A DNA stretch of 64,000 nt from Streptomyces jeddahensis. Lineage in GTDB: Bacteria; Actinomycetota; Actinomycetes; Streptomycetales; Streptomycetaceae. Below, piece after piece: positions 16,243 through 23,981 of this stretch (position 1 is the first letter of the stretch; each line of letters starts with the position of its first letter). The stretch lies in NCBI RefSeq assembly GCF_001642995.1, contig NZ_LOHS01000075.1:143144-207143 (forward strand), read 5' to 3'. The position numbers were made by a program, and so were the translations under genes. Under the pieces are notes generated by a model, which worked only from the letters and a program-made list of their open reading frames with translations, did no database searches and was not told where the DNA came from.

Positions 16243-17247
16243 TCAGTACTTACGGGTGGGGAGCGCGTCCTTGGCCTGGTCCTGCATGAAGTCGCTCTCC
16301 TTGGTCTTGATCCAGCGCTCGACCTTCTCGCCGTCGTGGACCTTCTTCACGACCTCCATCAGCTGGGGGCCGAGCAGCGGGTTGCACTCGACGATCGCGT
16401 TGATCTTGCCTTCGGACATGGCGATGAAGCCGTCCTTCACACCGTCGACCGTGACGATGAGGATGTCCTTGCCGGGCTTCTTGCCGGCCGCCTCGATGGC
16501 CTGGATGGCGCCGAGGCCCATGTCGTCGTTGTGCGCGTAGAGGACGTTGATGTCCGGGTTGGACTGCAGGAAGGCAGCCATGACCTGCTTGCCGCCGGCC
16601 CGGGTGAAGTCACCGGTCTGGCTGGCGACGATCTCCCAGTCGTCCTTGTGCTCCGCGTCCATGACCTCTTTGAAGCCCTTGGCGCGCTCGATCGCGGGGG
16701 CGGCACCGGTGGTGCCCTCCAGCTGGGCGATCTTCACCTTGCCCTTGTGGCCGGCCTTCTCCAGGACCTTCTCCAGGATCTTGGCGGCGCGGCGGCCCTC
16801 GTCGGTGAAGTCGGAGCCGACCAGGGTGACGAACAGGGACTCGTCGCTCTCGACGGACCGGTCGGTCAGGACGACTGGGATCTTCGCCGCCTTGGCCTCC
16901 TTGAGCACGGCGTCCCAGCCGGTGACGACCACCGGCGAGAAGGCGATGACGTCCACCTTCTGCGCGATGAAGCTGCGGATCGCGGAGATCTGGTTCTCCT
17001 GCTTCTGCTGAGCGTCGGAGAACTGCAGCTTGTAGCCCGCCTCCTTGGCGGCCGACTTCACCGACTCGGTGTTGGCGCTGCGCCAGCCGCTCTCCGAACC
17101 GACCTGGGAGAAGCCCAGGGTGATCGCCTTGTCCCCGCCGCCGCCGGACGAGCCCGAGGGGGAGTCGTCCTTCTTGGCGCAGGCGGTCAGCCCGCCCGCG
17201 GCCGCCACGCCTACTGCCGCCGCGATGAAGTTGCGCCTGTTGAGCAT
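16243..17247 (-). CDS. ytfQ: Galactofuranose-type sugar-binding lipoprotein, YtfQ family
   Basis: The ATG at 17247 has AAAGGAG 5 nt away; an upstream in-frame start at 17352 is not supported. The 334-residue protein begins MLNRRNFIAAAVG with a twin-arginine-like pair and a lipobox LTAC near residue 23, so it is probably a membrane-anchored lipoprotein. The mature part is a type I periplasmic-binding fold: ITLGFSQVGSESGWRSANTE at the N terminus, KVDVIAFSPVVVTGWD, VLTDRSVESDESLF, VLYAHNDDMGLGAIQAIE and VTVDGVKDGFIAM. These segments match YtfQ, which binds galactofuranose. It is the first gene of a four-gene import operon next to the galactonate genes and a LacI regulator. Confidence 0.87.
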   Translation of the reverse strand: MLNRRNFIAAAVGVAAAGGLTACAKKDDSPSGSSGGGGDKAITLGFSQVGSESGWRSANTESVKSAAKEAGYKLQFSDAQQKQENQISAIRSFIAQKVDVIAFSPVVVTGWDAVLKEAKAAKIPVVLTDRSVESDESLFVTLVGSDFTDEGRRAAKILEKVLEKAGHKGKVKIAQLEGTTGAAPAIERAKGFKEVMDAEHKDDWEIVASQTGDFTRAGGKQVMAAFLQSNPDINVLYAHNDDMGLGAIQAIEAAGKKPGKDILIVTVDGVKDGFIAMSEGKINAIVECNPLLGPQLMEVVKKVHDGEKVERWIKTKESDFMQDQAKDALPTRKY

Positions 17248-17403
17248 GTGCTTCTCCTTTGAGGAGCAGGTCCGGGACGGACCCGCTGGTGATTGTCGGG
17301 GAAAGAGTGGACGATGTTCAATTGGTCGGTCGGTGTTCGGTATGTCGGTCATGTGTGGTCGTTGGCGTACGGCCCGGTCGGGTCCGAGATGGGTGACGCC
17401 GGG

Positions 17404-18432
17404 TCAGGGCGAGCGGGGTGGAGAGGTGCTGGTCCGGACGATGAGGTGGGGCTCGATGACGATCCGCGGAGGTGCGGCGGGTTCCCGGCCTTCGATCTGG
17501 TCCAGGAGCAGGGTGATGCTCCGTCGGCCCACGGCTGTGAAGTCCTGGCGGACCGTGGTGAGCGGTGGAGCGAAGAACTCCGCCTCCGGGACGTCGTCGA
17601 ACCCGACGACCGCCACATCGTGGGGGGTTCGCAGTCCCGCTTCCCGCAGAGCCCGCAACACCCCGAGAGCCATCTGGTCGTTGGCCACGAAGACCGCGGT
17701 CAGCTCCCGGCCCGCTCGTCCGACGAGCTCCTGGCCTGCACGGTAGCCCGACAGCGGACTCCAGTCGCCGCTCAGTGGTTCGGGCGGCTCGATTCCTGCC
17801 CCTTCGAGTGCCGCGCGCCAGCCGTCGGCCCGGTCCTGTGCCTCCTGCCAGTCCTCTGGTCCGGCGACATGCCAGACCCTGCGGTGGCCCGCGTCCAGCA
17901 GATGGCCGGTGGCCAGCCGTGCGCCCAGGTGCTGGTCGACGCTGACACCGGGAACGCCCGCCCCGCTCCCGCTTCCCACGGTCACCACCGGGAAGGGTGT
18001 GCTCAGTTCGGTGAGCGCGGCGGCCGCGGACTGCTGCGGGGCGACCGTGAGCAATCCGTCCACACCGCCCTCGATCAAGCGGTCCAGGGCCTCGGACAGC
18101 GTCTTCACCGTCAGCTTGCGCAGGCTGACCGTGGAGACGAGGTAGCCCTCGGCGCGTGCTGCCTCCTCGAGCGCGAACAGTGTGCTGGCCGGGCCGTAGA
18201 GGGTGCTGTTGGAGGCGATGACCCCCAGGTTCCGTGTGCGCCGGGTGACGAGCGCCCGTGCTGAGGAGTTGCGGCGGTAGCCCAGTTCTCCGATCGCGTT
18301 CAGAACCTTGGCGCGTGTGTCGTCCCGTACGTTGGGGTGGTCCCCCAGCACGCGCGAAACGGTCTGGTGGGACACCCCGGCGCGCCGGGCGACGTCCGCC
18401 ATGGTGGGCGGCCGAAGTGATGGTTGTGCCAT
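17404..18432 (-). CDS. LacI-family transcriptional regulator next to the YtfQRT-like operon
   Basis: The 342-residue protein has an N-terminal LacI helix-turn-helix (PTMADVARRAGVSHQTVSRVLG, residues 8-29, then the hinge RALVTRRT near residue 60) and a sugar-binding effector domain of periplasmic-binding type (LGVIASNSTLYGPASTL, GVDGLLTVAPQQ, GVSVDQHLGARLATGHLLDAGHRRV, DVAVVGFDDVPEAEFFAPPLTTVRQD). It lies 157 nt upstream of the YtfQ-like gene on the same strand and probably represses that operon until the sugar or a derivative binds. Its own upstream region holds a 16-bp perfect palindrome (18504-18519) and a lac-like operator (18670-18687). Confidence 0.9.
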   Translation of the reverse strand: MAQPSLRPPTMADVARRAGVSHQTVSRVLGDHPNVRDDTRAKVLNAIGELGYRRNSSARALVTRRTRNLGVIASNSTLYGPASTLFALEEAARAEGYLVSTVSLRKLTVKTLSEALDRLIEGGVDGLLTVAPQQSAAAALTELSTPFPVVTVGSGSGAGVPGVSVDQHLGARLATGHLLDAGHRRVWHVAGPEDWQEAQDRADGWRAALEGAGIEPPEPLSGDWSPLSGYRAGQELVGRAGRELTAVFVANDQMALGVLRALREAGLRTPHDVAVVGFDDVPEAEFFAPPLTTVRQDFTAVGRRSITLLLDQIEGREPAAPPRIVIEPHLIVRTSTSPPRSP

Positions 18433-18503
18433 GGCCGCACCTCCTTGGGCGGTCGTGACTGTCAGTCAGGTACTGGTCTGTAAAAGGTGGGGTGGGTTCC
18501 GTC

Positions 18504-18519
18504 TCCGAGACGTCTCGGA
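18504..18519. promoter_or_regulatory. 16-bp perfect palindrome upstream of LacI gene
   Basis: TCCGAGACGTCTCGGA, centred on CG as LacI operators are, lies 72 nt before the start of the regulator gene. Probable autoregulatory operator, though it resembles no operator I can name. Confidence 0.5.
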
Positions 18520-18669
18520 TCCGGGGCTGCCTGGGTGCCGGCGCGCCGGCCGGGAAGGGGCAGGTATCGGGTCGTAAAGCTCAACAGCACTGGTCAAGAA
18601 GGCGGCACAACACCCCGTCGTACCGCCACAGTTCCTCCTTGGATGGCGGACCGGGCGGATGCACGGGTC

Positions 18670-18687
18670 ATTGTGAGCGCTAACAAT
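18670..18687. promoter_or_regulatory. Lac-operator-like palindrome
   Basis: ATTGTGAGCGCTAACAAT is an 18-bp palindrome with one mismatched pair, differing at one position from the idealised symmetric lac operator. GCGCT-centred sites of this type are the general LacI-family operator. It lies about 240 bp upstream of the LacI gene and about 400 bp from the decayed dehydrogenase, with a promoter-like pair TTGACT (18818) and TACCTT (18842), spacer 18, downstream on the + strand. Confidence 0.7.
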
Positions 18688-18938
18688 CCGCGGCAGTCAA
18701 GAAGTCGTGCATCAGTGCGGTGTCACGTTTGAGTAACGCGGGTGTGTGTGGGGTGGTCCGGCGTCGGGCGGCGCGCCGTCGGAGCTGGCGTCCCACTATC
18801 CAAGTGCCGAAAATGCGTTGACTTCTGTGCGGCGGGGCCCTTACCTTCGGCGCCAGCCGGTTCGGTAATCCGGTCGACGTGCGATATTTCGACCAATCGT
18901 GGTCCAGGATCGGTTTTCCTGCCTCGGGAAGGAGCCAT

Positions 18939-18995
18939 ATGTCCCTCAATGCGCCCTCAATGCGTACGGCCCTCGCGCAGGGCGTCGGTGGCTGA
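18939..18995 (+). CDS. Possible 18-codon leader or truncated gene start
   Basis: A strong ribosome site GGAAGGAG (18927-18934) lies 4 nt before an ATG that reads MSLNAPSMRTALAQGVGG then stops. The ORF runs into a perfect 15-bp hairpin (18966-18980 with 19002-19016, arm ACGGCCCTCGCGCAG). A promoter-like TTGACT-N18-TACCTT lies upstream, and an inverted repeat GGTCGA-N11-TCGACC (18872-18894) lies in between. No + strand gene follows. It is either a leader peptide with attenuator or the surviving front end of a deleted gene. Confidence 0.35.
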   Translation: MSLNAPSMRTALAQGVGG

Positions 18996-19089
18996 GACGC
19001 GCTGCGCGAGGGCCGTGGGCGTGGCGGTCGCGACGGCCGCCGGCGCACTGATGGGGGGATCGCCGCGATGATTGCTCCCGTCCGGGCCG

Positions 19090-19870
19090 TCAGTCGAAGG
19101 TGACGACGACCTTTTCGGCCGCCCCCGGTGTCAGCGTCAGCTCGAAGGCCCGCTCGACGTCGGAGAAGGGAACGCGGTGGCTGATCAGGCGCGCGAAGAG
19201 CTCCTGGTGCTCCGCGATCTCCTCGGTCACCTCGAAGATCTCCGTGGGGTAGCCCTGGGACGCGATGACGGTCATCTCGCTCCTGAAAATCGCGCCGAGA
19301 TCGATGGGCTCGGGCTTCTTGTGGGCGGCCACGACGACGAGCTTGGCGCCCCACTTCGCCGACCGCAGCGCGGTGTTGGCGACGACGGCGACCCCCGGCC
19401 GCGTCGATGTAGATGTCGGTGTCCGGGCGGGGCTGCCCGAGTGCGTTGGCGCCCTGGCCGTGCAGCTCCGTCAGGCGCGCCGCCACGTCCTCGCGTGAGG
19501 AGTCGATGACGGCGTCGGCCCCGACCGCCAGCGCCGTCTCGAGGCGCTCCGGAATGACGTCGGCCACGACCACGTGCTCGACCCCGCGCAGCTTCAGCCA
19601 GATCGTGGCCCCGAGCCCGATGGGCCCGGCCCCGAACACCACGACCCTGTCGGTCGTCCGGGCTTCGGAACGGTTGACGCAGTGCCGCGCGACCGCCATG
19701 GGCTCGTTGAGCGCGGCGACGTCGAAGGTCACCGAGTCGGGGATCACCGCCACGCTCTTCCCCACGACGGCGTCCTCGATGAGCAGGTACTCGCGCATGC
19801 TGCCCAGCGCACCGCCGCAGCCGATGATGCCCGAAGGCGCCCCCTGCGGATTGACGACCTGACGGACCCG
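19090..19870 (-). pseudogene. Zn-dependent alcohol/polyol dehydrogenase, N-terminally truncated and frameshifted
   Basis: The reverse strand reads a medium-chain dehydrogenase. From about 19870 it begins inside the family (VRQVVNPQGAPSGIIGCGG, MREYLLIEDAVVGKSVAVIPDSVTFDVAAL) and continues with the NAD-binding motif VVVFGAGPIGLGATIWLKLRGVEH and DTDIYIDAAG. Near 19390-19396 a run of five C (five G on the coding strand) shifts the frame; removing one G joins it to VAVVANTALRSAKWGAKLVVVAAHKKPEPIDL..., which runs to the stop at 19090. The first 90 or so residues, with the catalytic zinc ligands, are absent. It probably once followed the galactonate dehydratase gene in the same operon. The frameshift alone could be a sequencing error; the truncation could not. 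Confidence 0.8.
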
Positions 19871-19873
19871 CTG

Positions 19874-19901
19874 ACCAGGGCCGTACGCGTACGGCCCTGG
19901 T
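19874..19901 (-). terminator. 28-bp perfect palindrome after the galactonate dehydratase gene
   Basis: The half-site ACCAGGGCCGTACG is followed directly by its exact complement, 25 nt past the stop codon of the dehydratase gene. It would fold as a terminator hairpin. It also marks the point where the truncated dehydrogenase begins. Confidence 0.7.
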
Positions 19902-19925
19902 GCCGGCCGGCTGGCCGACGGGCTG

Positions 19926-21071
19926 CTACCAGGACGCCAGCGAGCCGTCCGCGTTGCGCCACACGGGGTTGCGCCACCGGTGCCCGCGTTCGGCGGCGGC
20001 ACGGACCGCGTCCTCGTCGATGGTGATGCCGAGGCCCGGTGCGGTCGGGCGCTCGATGTAACCGTCGCGGAACGCGAACGTCTCGGGGTCGACGAGGTAG
20101 TCAAGGAGGCCGCTGCTGTCGCCGTAGCCGATGCCGAGCGCCTGTTCCTGAATGAGGAAGTTGGGGGTGGCGAAGTCGAGCTGCAGACTCGCGGCCAGCG
20201 CGATGGGGCCGAGCGGGCAGTGCGGCGCCACCAGGACGTCGTACGCCTCCGCCATCGAGGCGATCCGCCGGGTCTCGGAGATGCCTCCGGCGTGGCTGAT
20301 GTCGGGCTGGGCCACGGCGATTCCGTCCGACAGTACGGAGCGGAAGTCCCACCGGGAGTAGAGCCGCTCACCGGTGGCGATGGGGATCGAAGTGGAGCGC
20401 ACGACGGCGCCGAGGTCCTGGGTGAACTCCGGCAGCACCGGCTCCTCCACGAACATCGGCAGCAGGGGCTCCAGGAACGGCAGTACGCGACGGGACATCG
20501 CGCCGCTGAAGCGGCCGTGGAAGTCGAGCGCCAGGTCGCGGTCCGGGCCGATGGCCTCGCGCACCGTGCGAACGGTGTCGACGATGGCGTTGATCGCACC
20601 GGCGGTGGCCAGCGGTTCCAGCTGGCCGCAGGGGTTGAGCTTGACCGCGGTCATGCCCTTGGCGACCTGTTCGGCCGCCGACTCGGCCAGCTTCTCGAGG
20701 GTCTCCCCGCCGACCCAGCCGTATACGCGTACCCGGTCGCGCACGTGGCCGCCGAGCAGTTGGTACACCGGAACGCCGTGGGTCTTGCCCGCGATGTCCC
20801 ACAGGGCCTGGTCGATGCCGGCCAGGGCGCTGTTGAGGACGACGCCGCCCCGGTAGAAGCCGCTCTTGGCGAGCACCTGCCAGTGCTCCTCGATGCGGGC
20901 GGGGTCCTGCCCGACGAGGTAGTCGAACATCTCCTCGACGCAGCGGGCGACGGTGGCCGCCTTGCCTTCGACGATGGGCTCGCCCCAGCCGGAGATGCCC
21001 TCGTCGGTGTCGATGCGCAGGAAGACCCAGCGCGGTTCGACGAGGAAGAGTTCGTATCCAGTGATCTTCAT
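19926..21071 (-). CDS. dgoD: D-galactonate dehydratase (enolase superfamily)
   Basis: The ATG at 21071 has GGAGG 8 nt upstream. The 381-residue protein aligns by eye along its length with E. coli DgoD: PRWVFLRIDTDEGISGWGEP near the start, GFYRGGVVLNSALAGIDQALWDI in the middle and WRNPVWRNADGSLASW at the end. The catalytic and metal positions are present: Asp183 and His185 (LDFHGR), Glu209 (FVEEP), Glu235 (ATGERL), Asp257 (QPDISHAGG) and His284 (APHCPLGP). It converts D-galactonate to 2-keto-3-deoxy-D-galactonate. The kinase and aldolase needed next are encoded at 27404-29031. A small change in specificity (another aldonate) is possible but less likely. Confidence 0.92.
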   Translation of the reverse strand: MKITGYELFLVEPRWVFLRIDTDEGISGWGEPIVEGKAATVARCVEEMFDYLVGQDPARIEEHWQVLAKSGFYRGGVVLNSALAGIDQALWDIAGKTHGVPVYQLLGGHVRDRVRVYGWVGGETLEKLAESAAEQVAKGMTAVKLNPCGQLEPLATAGAINAIVDTVRTVREAIGPDRDLALDFHGRFSGAMSRRVLPFLEPLLPMFVEEPVLPEFTQDLGAVVRSTSIPIATGERLYSRWDFRSVLSDGIAVAQPDISHAGGISETRRIASMAEAYDVLVAPHCPLGPIALAASLQLDFATPNFLIQEQALGIGYGDSSGLLDYLVDPETFAFRDGYIERPTAPGLGITIDEDAVRAAAERGHRWRNPVWRNADGSLASW

Positions 21072-21277
21072 GGTGCGGACCTCCGGGTCCTGATGCACGG
21101 CTCGGGGGCCGATGGCTGCTGTTGTCGGATGGATGAGAGCGCTCCGGGGTGCCGGCGCAGAGTTGTTCGGCCCGTGTCGGGGTGGAGGTTGTTCGGGAGT
21201 GCGAGGGGTGTGCGGCTCGGGGCGGGGACGTCGAAGCTGTCCCGTAGGTCGGGAGTCGAGACTGCTCGGGAGGGTGG

Positions 21278-21324
21278 GAGCCGAGGCGGCTCGCGGTTCG
21301 GGAGGCAGGGAGCCGAGGTGGCTC
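21278..21324. repeat. Two hairpin-forming direct repeats between SDR and dgoD
   Basis: GAGCC-N5-GGCTC occurs at 21278-21292 and 21310-21324 inside near-identical repeats with a 32-bp period (GGGAGCCGAGGYGGCTCGCG). A more degenerate copy seems to lie just upstream. They sit in the 276-bp gap after the SDR gene and may act as terminators. Confidence 0.6.
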
Positions 21325-21347
21325 GCGGTGTGGGGGAGTTGCGGCGG

Positions 21348-22112
21348 CTACTCGTGGGACGTGATGCTGCGGCCGCCGTCCACGAGCAGGTTCTGGCCGG
21401 TGATGAACGAGGCGTCGTCTGAGGCGAGGAAGGCCACGGCCGCCGCGATGTCCTCCGGCTCCCCGAGCCTGCCGACCGGCGTACGGGCGCTGATCCGGGC
21501 CTTGGCTTCCGGCGGCGTGTCCGCCCACAGGGCCGTGAGCACGGATCCCGGCAGGACGGCGTTGAACCTGATCTCCCCGCCGTACTCGACGGCGAGCTGG
21601 CGCACCAGGGCGTCGATCCCGCCCTTGGCAGCCGCGTACGCCGGATACCCCTTGAAGCCGATGGCGGCGTGCACGGACGAGGTGATGACCACCGCGCCCC
21701 GGGCGGCTCTCAGCAGCGGCACCGTGGCCCGGACACCGAAGAAGACCGAGTCGAGGGAGAGCCGCAGCTGGTAGTGCCACGAGTCGTCGTCCAGCTCGTG
21801 CGCCGCTCCGGGGAAGTTCCGGCCGGCGTTGAGATGCGCCACGTCGAGGCGCCCGGTCCAGGACTCGGCCTCCGCGACGGCTGCGGCCCAGTCCGCCGGC
21901 GAGGTGGCGTCGAGCTGCAGGTCGCGGGCCTCTCCTCCCGCGGCGCGGATCTCCTCGGCCACGCGGTGCGCACCCTTGCCGTCGATGTCGGTGACGAGGA
22001 CGGACGCGCCCTCGGCGGCGAGACGGTGGGCGGCGGCCTCTCCGATCCCGGAGGCGGCCGCGGAGAGCAGGGCCGTGCGGCCCGTGAAGCGCGCCAGTCC
22101 GGCGGCGGTCAT
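21348..22112 (-). CDS. SDR-family sugar dehydrogenase, probable galactose/aldose 1-dehydrogenase
   Basis: This 254-residue short-chain dehydrogenase has a cofactor loop ALLSAAASGIGEA (the first Gly of the usual TGxxxGIG is replaced by Ala), Asp of VLVTDIDGKG that favours NAD, NAG (HLNAGRNFPG), the catalytic Ser (VITSSVHAAIG) and the YxxxK pair in YPAYAAAKGGIDAL. The C-terminal segment FITGQNLLVDGGRSI is standard. Its ATG overlaps the stop of the LacI gene by four bases (ATGA), and dgoD follows on the same strand. Substrate assignment (oxidation of galactose or a related aldose to the lactone) comes only from this context. Confidence 0.8.
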   Translation of the reverse strand: MTAAGLARFTGRTALLSAAASGIGEAAAHRLAAEGASVLVTDIDGKGAHRVAEEIRAAGGEARDLQLDATSPADWAAAVAEAESWTGRLDVAHLNAGRNFPGAAHELDDDSWHYQLRLSLDSVFFGVRATVPLLRAARGAVVITSSVHAAIGFKGYPAYAAAKGGIDALVRQLAVEYGGEIRFNAVLPGSVLTALWADTPPEAKARISARTPVGRLGEPEDIAAAVAFLASDDASFITGQNLLVDGGRSITSHE

Positions 22113-23149
22113 GATGCTCCCTCCGGTCGTGCCGTGGAGCCGCGCAGCACCAGATGCGGCTCGGTGGGTACGACGACGTCTCCCATCGGCGCCCCCTCGA
22201 TGGCGGCCACCAGGGCGTCCACTGCCGCGGTCCCCAGCTCGTACAGGGGCATCGCCACGGTCGTCAGCGGTGGGACGAGGTGGCCGGCGATGGGCAGGTC
22301 GTCGTTGCCCACCACGGAGATGTCCTCGGGAATTCGCAGGCCGAGCTTGAGGATGGCCCCCATCGCGCCGATCGCCTGGGCGAGCGAGCTGGTGTAGATG
22401 GCGGTGACCGGCGGGCGGGAACCGTCCGCGGTGGCACGCAGCAGCTCCAGCGTCGCGGCGACGCCGCCGTCCTCGGTGAAGTCCCCGGACGCGACCGGCG
22501 CGGCGGCCAGCCCCAGCTTCTCGGCATGCTGCAGGAACGCCTGCTTCCGGTCCTCGCTGGGGGTTATGCCGGGCGGGCCCGCGATATGGCCGACGGCCTG
22601 GTGGCCGAGGCTGTGCAGATGGTCGAGGGCGGTGACGCTGGAACGGGCCACGTCCATGGTGACGTTCCGGCCGGATCCCTCGACCGACCGGTTCAGGAAG
22701 ACGTGCGGGACGGGGCTGCGGCTCAGGGCGTCGAGGAGGGGGTGACCCGGCCGTGCGGAGGCGATGAGCAGTCCGTCGACCCGGCCCTCCTGCACCAGGT
22801 CGTTGAAGGACTCGTCGGCCTCCTGCCCGTCGAAGTCCTCGGCGAGGAGGGAGAGATAGCCCAGTTCGCGAGCCCGCTGGTAGGCACCGCGGGCGATCGT
22901 GACGTACGTGGGGTTGGCCAGGGCGGGGACCAGCAGCGCCAGGGCGTGTGTGCTCGCACCCGCAAGCGCCCGAGCGCCGGAATGGGGGCGGTAACCCAGC
23001 GACTCGGCGGCCTCGTGGACGCGCTGCCGGGTCTCCGGCCGGACGGACAGGTCCTGCCGGCCGTTGAGCACCTTGGAGACCGTGGCCTTGGAGACCCCGG
23101 CCACCCGCGCGACGTCCACCAACCTTGCCCTGACGGGCTGTTCCGGCAT
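22109..23149 (-). CDS. LacI-family transcriptional regulator of the galactonate branch
   Basis: The ATG at 23149 is preceded by GGGAAGG; an upstream start at 23173 lacks a site and would add eight residues. The 346-residue protein has the LacI helix-turn-helix (RLVDVARVAGVSKATVSKVLNG, residues 8-29, hinge GARALAGAS) and a ligand-binding domain (LALLVPALANPTYVTIARGAY, GRVDGLLIASARPGHPLLD, VTMDVARSSVTALDHLHSLGH, ISVVGNDDLPIAGHLVPPLTTV). It is translationally coupled to the SDR gene. A CGAAACTTTCG palindrome lies 34-44 nt before the start and would sit between the predicted transcription start and the start codon, which fits autorepression. Confidence 0.9.
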   Translation of the reverse strand: MPEQPVRARLVDVARVAGVSKATVSKVLNGRQDLSVRPETRQRVHEAAESLGYRPHSGARALAGASTHALALLVPALANPTYVTIARGAYQRARELGYLSLLAEDFDGQEADESFNDLVQEGRVDGLLIASARPGHPLLDALSRSPVPHVFLNRSVEGSGRNVTMDVARSSVTALDHLHSLGHQAVGHIAGPPGITPSEDRKQAFLQHAEKLGLAAAPVASGDFTEDGGVAATLELLRATADGSRPPVTAIYTSSLAQAIGAMGAILKLGLRIPEDISVVGNDDLPIAGHLVPPLTTVAMPLYELGTAAVDALVAAIEGAPMGDVVVPTEPHLVLRGSTARPEGAS

Positions 23150-23182
23150 TTCGCACCTTCCCTGTGGTGGCACTTCACGCGG

Positions 23183-23193
23183 CGAAACTTTCG
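23183..23193. promoter_or_regulatory. CGAAACTTTCG operator upstream of LacI-SDR-dgoD genes
   Basis: The 11-bp sequence CGAAACTTTCG overlaps a second perfect 12-bp palindrome ACTTTCGAAAGT (23187-23198). A CGAAA-N-TTTCG palindrome is, as I recall, described upstream of xylanase and arabinofuranosidase genes of several actinomycetes. Its position just before a LacI gene supports a role as that regulator's site. Confidence 0.7.
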
Positions 23194-23241
23194 AAAGTCC
23201 GAGTTGCCGCGTACTGACCTCTTGACACCTTCTGGCGTCGC

Positions 23242-23270
23242 AACCTAACTTCCACCGCAGCTTCAGTCAA
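23242..23270 (-). promoter_or_regulatory. Predicted promoter of the LacI-SDR-dgoD operon
   Basis: On the reverse strand TTGACT (23265-23270) and TAGGTT (23242-23247) are separated by 17 bp, a good vegetative-type promoter. An overlapping forward pair TTGACA (23222-23227) and TAACTT (23246-23251), spacer 18, points the other way, towards the CUT1 transporter operon 730 bp downstream. Confidence 0.55.
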
Positions 23271-23981
23271 CCGGTTTCCTTGAACGGGCATCTGCGGATA
23301 TACCTCCGCAGACCCCTTAAGTCGGTTGGTCAACAACAGGCATGACAGGTCGGCGGAAGCCGATGATGGGTGAGGTGTGCAATGAAGCGCTCCGGAATAC
23401 TCCCGGCGGTCGGCACCGCCGTTGCGCGATGTCGACATCGCTGGTCGCGGACGCGGAACGATCGTCGGATCCGGCGTCCGCGGACAGGGCCCACCGGCAC
23501 CTGTGCCTGACCTCGCCCGCTCCCCGGAGTCGGCTGTGATCCGAGCCGCTCCCTGACGCGATCCGACAGCCGGGGCCACGCCGGCGCGACGGGTGGACCG
23601 GGCGAGGACGCCGTGACGACCACGGCGACACCAGCTTCATGAAGACGGTGCAGTACGCGGCCACCTACAACCTCGGCCACGACGTGCCGTTCACCGAGTG
23701 ATCCAGGGCCGCGACACCCGCCCGCTGCCCGTACCGGCACGACACCGCGAATCCTGGTCGAAGTGACCGCATTTCCGCCGGTGGCGGCTTCCGTCGACTG
23801 TGCCTCCGCACGCTCACGAACCCCCAGTGAGCCGACCGGCCGCGGCGGCGAACGCGGTGGCAGCGTCCGCTCCTCACCGTGGACACATCACTTACGCGAG
23901 ATCCTGCCGACTTCTCGCGCCGCATGCACCCCCTTTGTCATCCCCAGCCAGCAGTTCATACCGCACGAAAGGCCGACAAAC
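23271..23981. other. Long intergenic region with no convincing gene
   Basis: About 710 bp separate the divergent promoter area from the CUT1 operon. Reading frames here lack start sites and codon bias typical of the strain. A short forward frame ending at 23701 (DTSFMKTVQYAATYNLGHDVPFTE) looks protein-like and may be the tail of a deleted gene, but I cannot name it. AAAGG before the ATG at 23982 is the only clear signal. Confidence 0.5.

Noticed and set aside
18670..18687. Vector or E. coli contamination as source of the lac-like operator
   Set aside because: Flanks are high-GC Streptomyces-type DNA, and the centre is GAGCGCTAA rather than the natural E. coli O1 sequence.
23600..23701. Protein-like tail ending DVPFTE before 23701
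   Set aside because: Only about 30 residues look coding and no family could be named, so it is mentioned under the intergenic region and not called as a gene.
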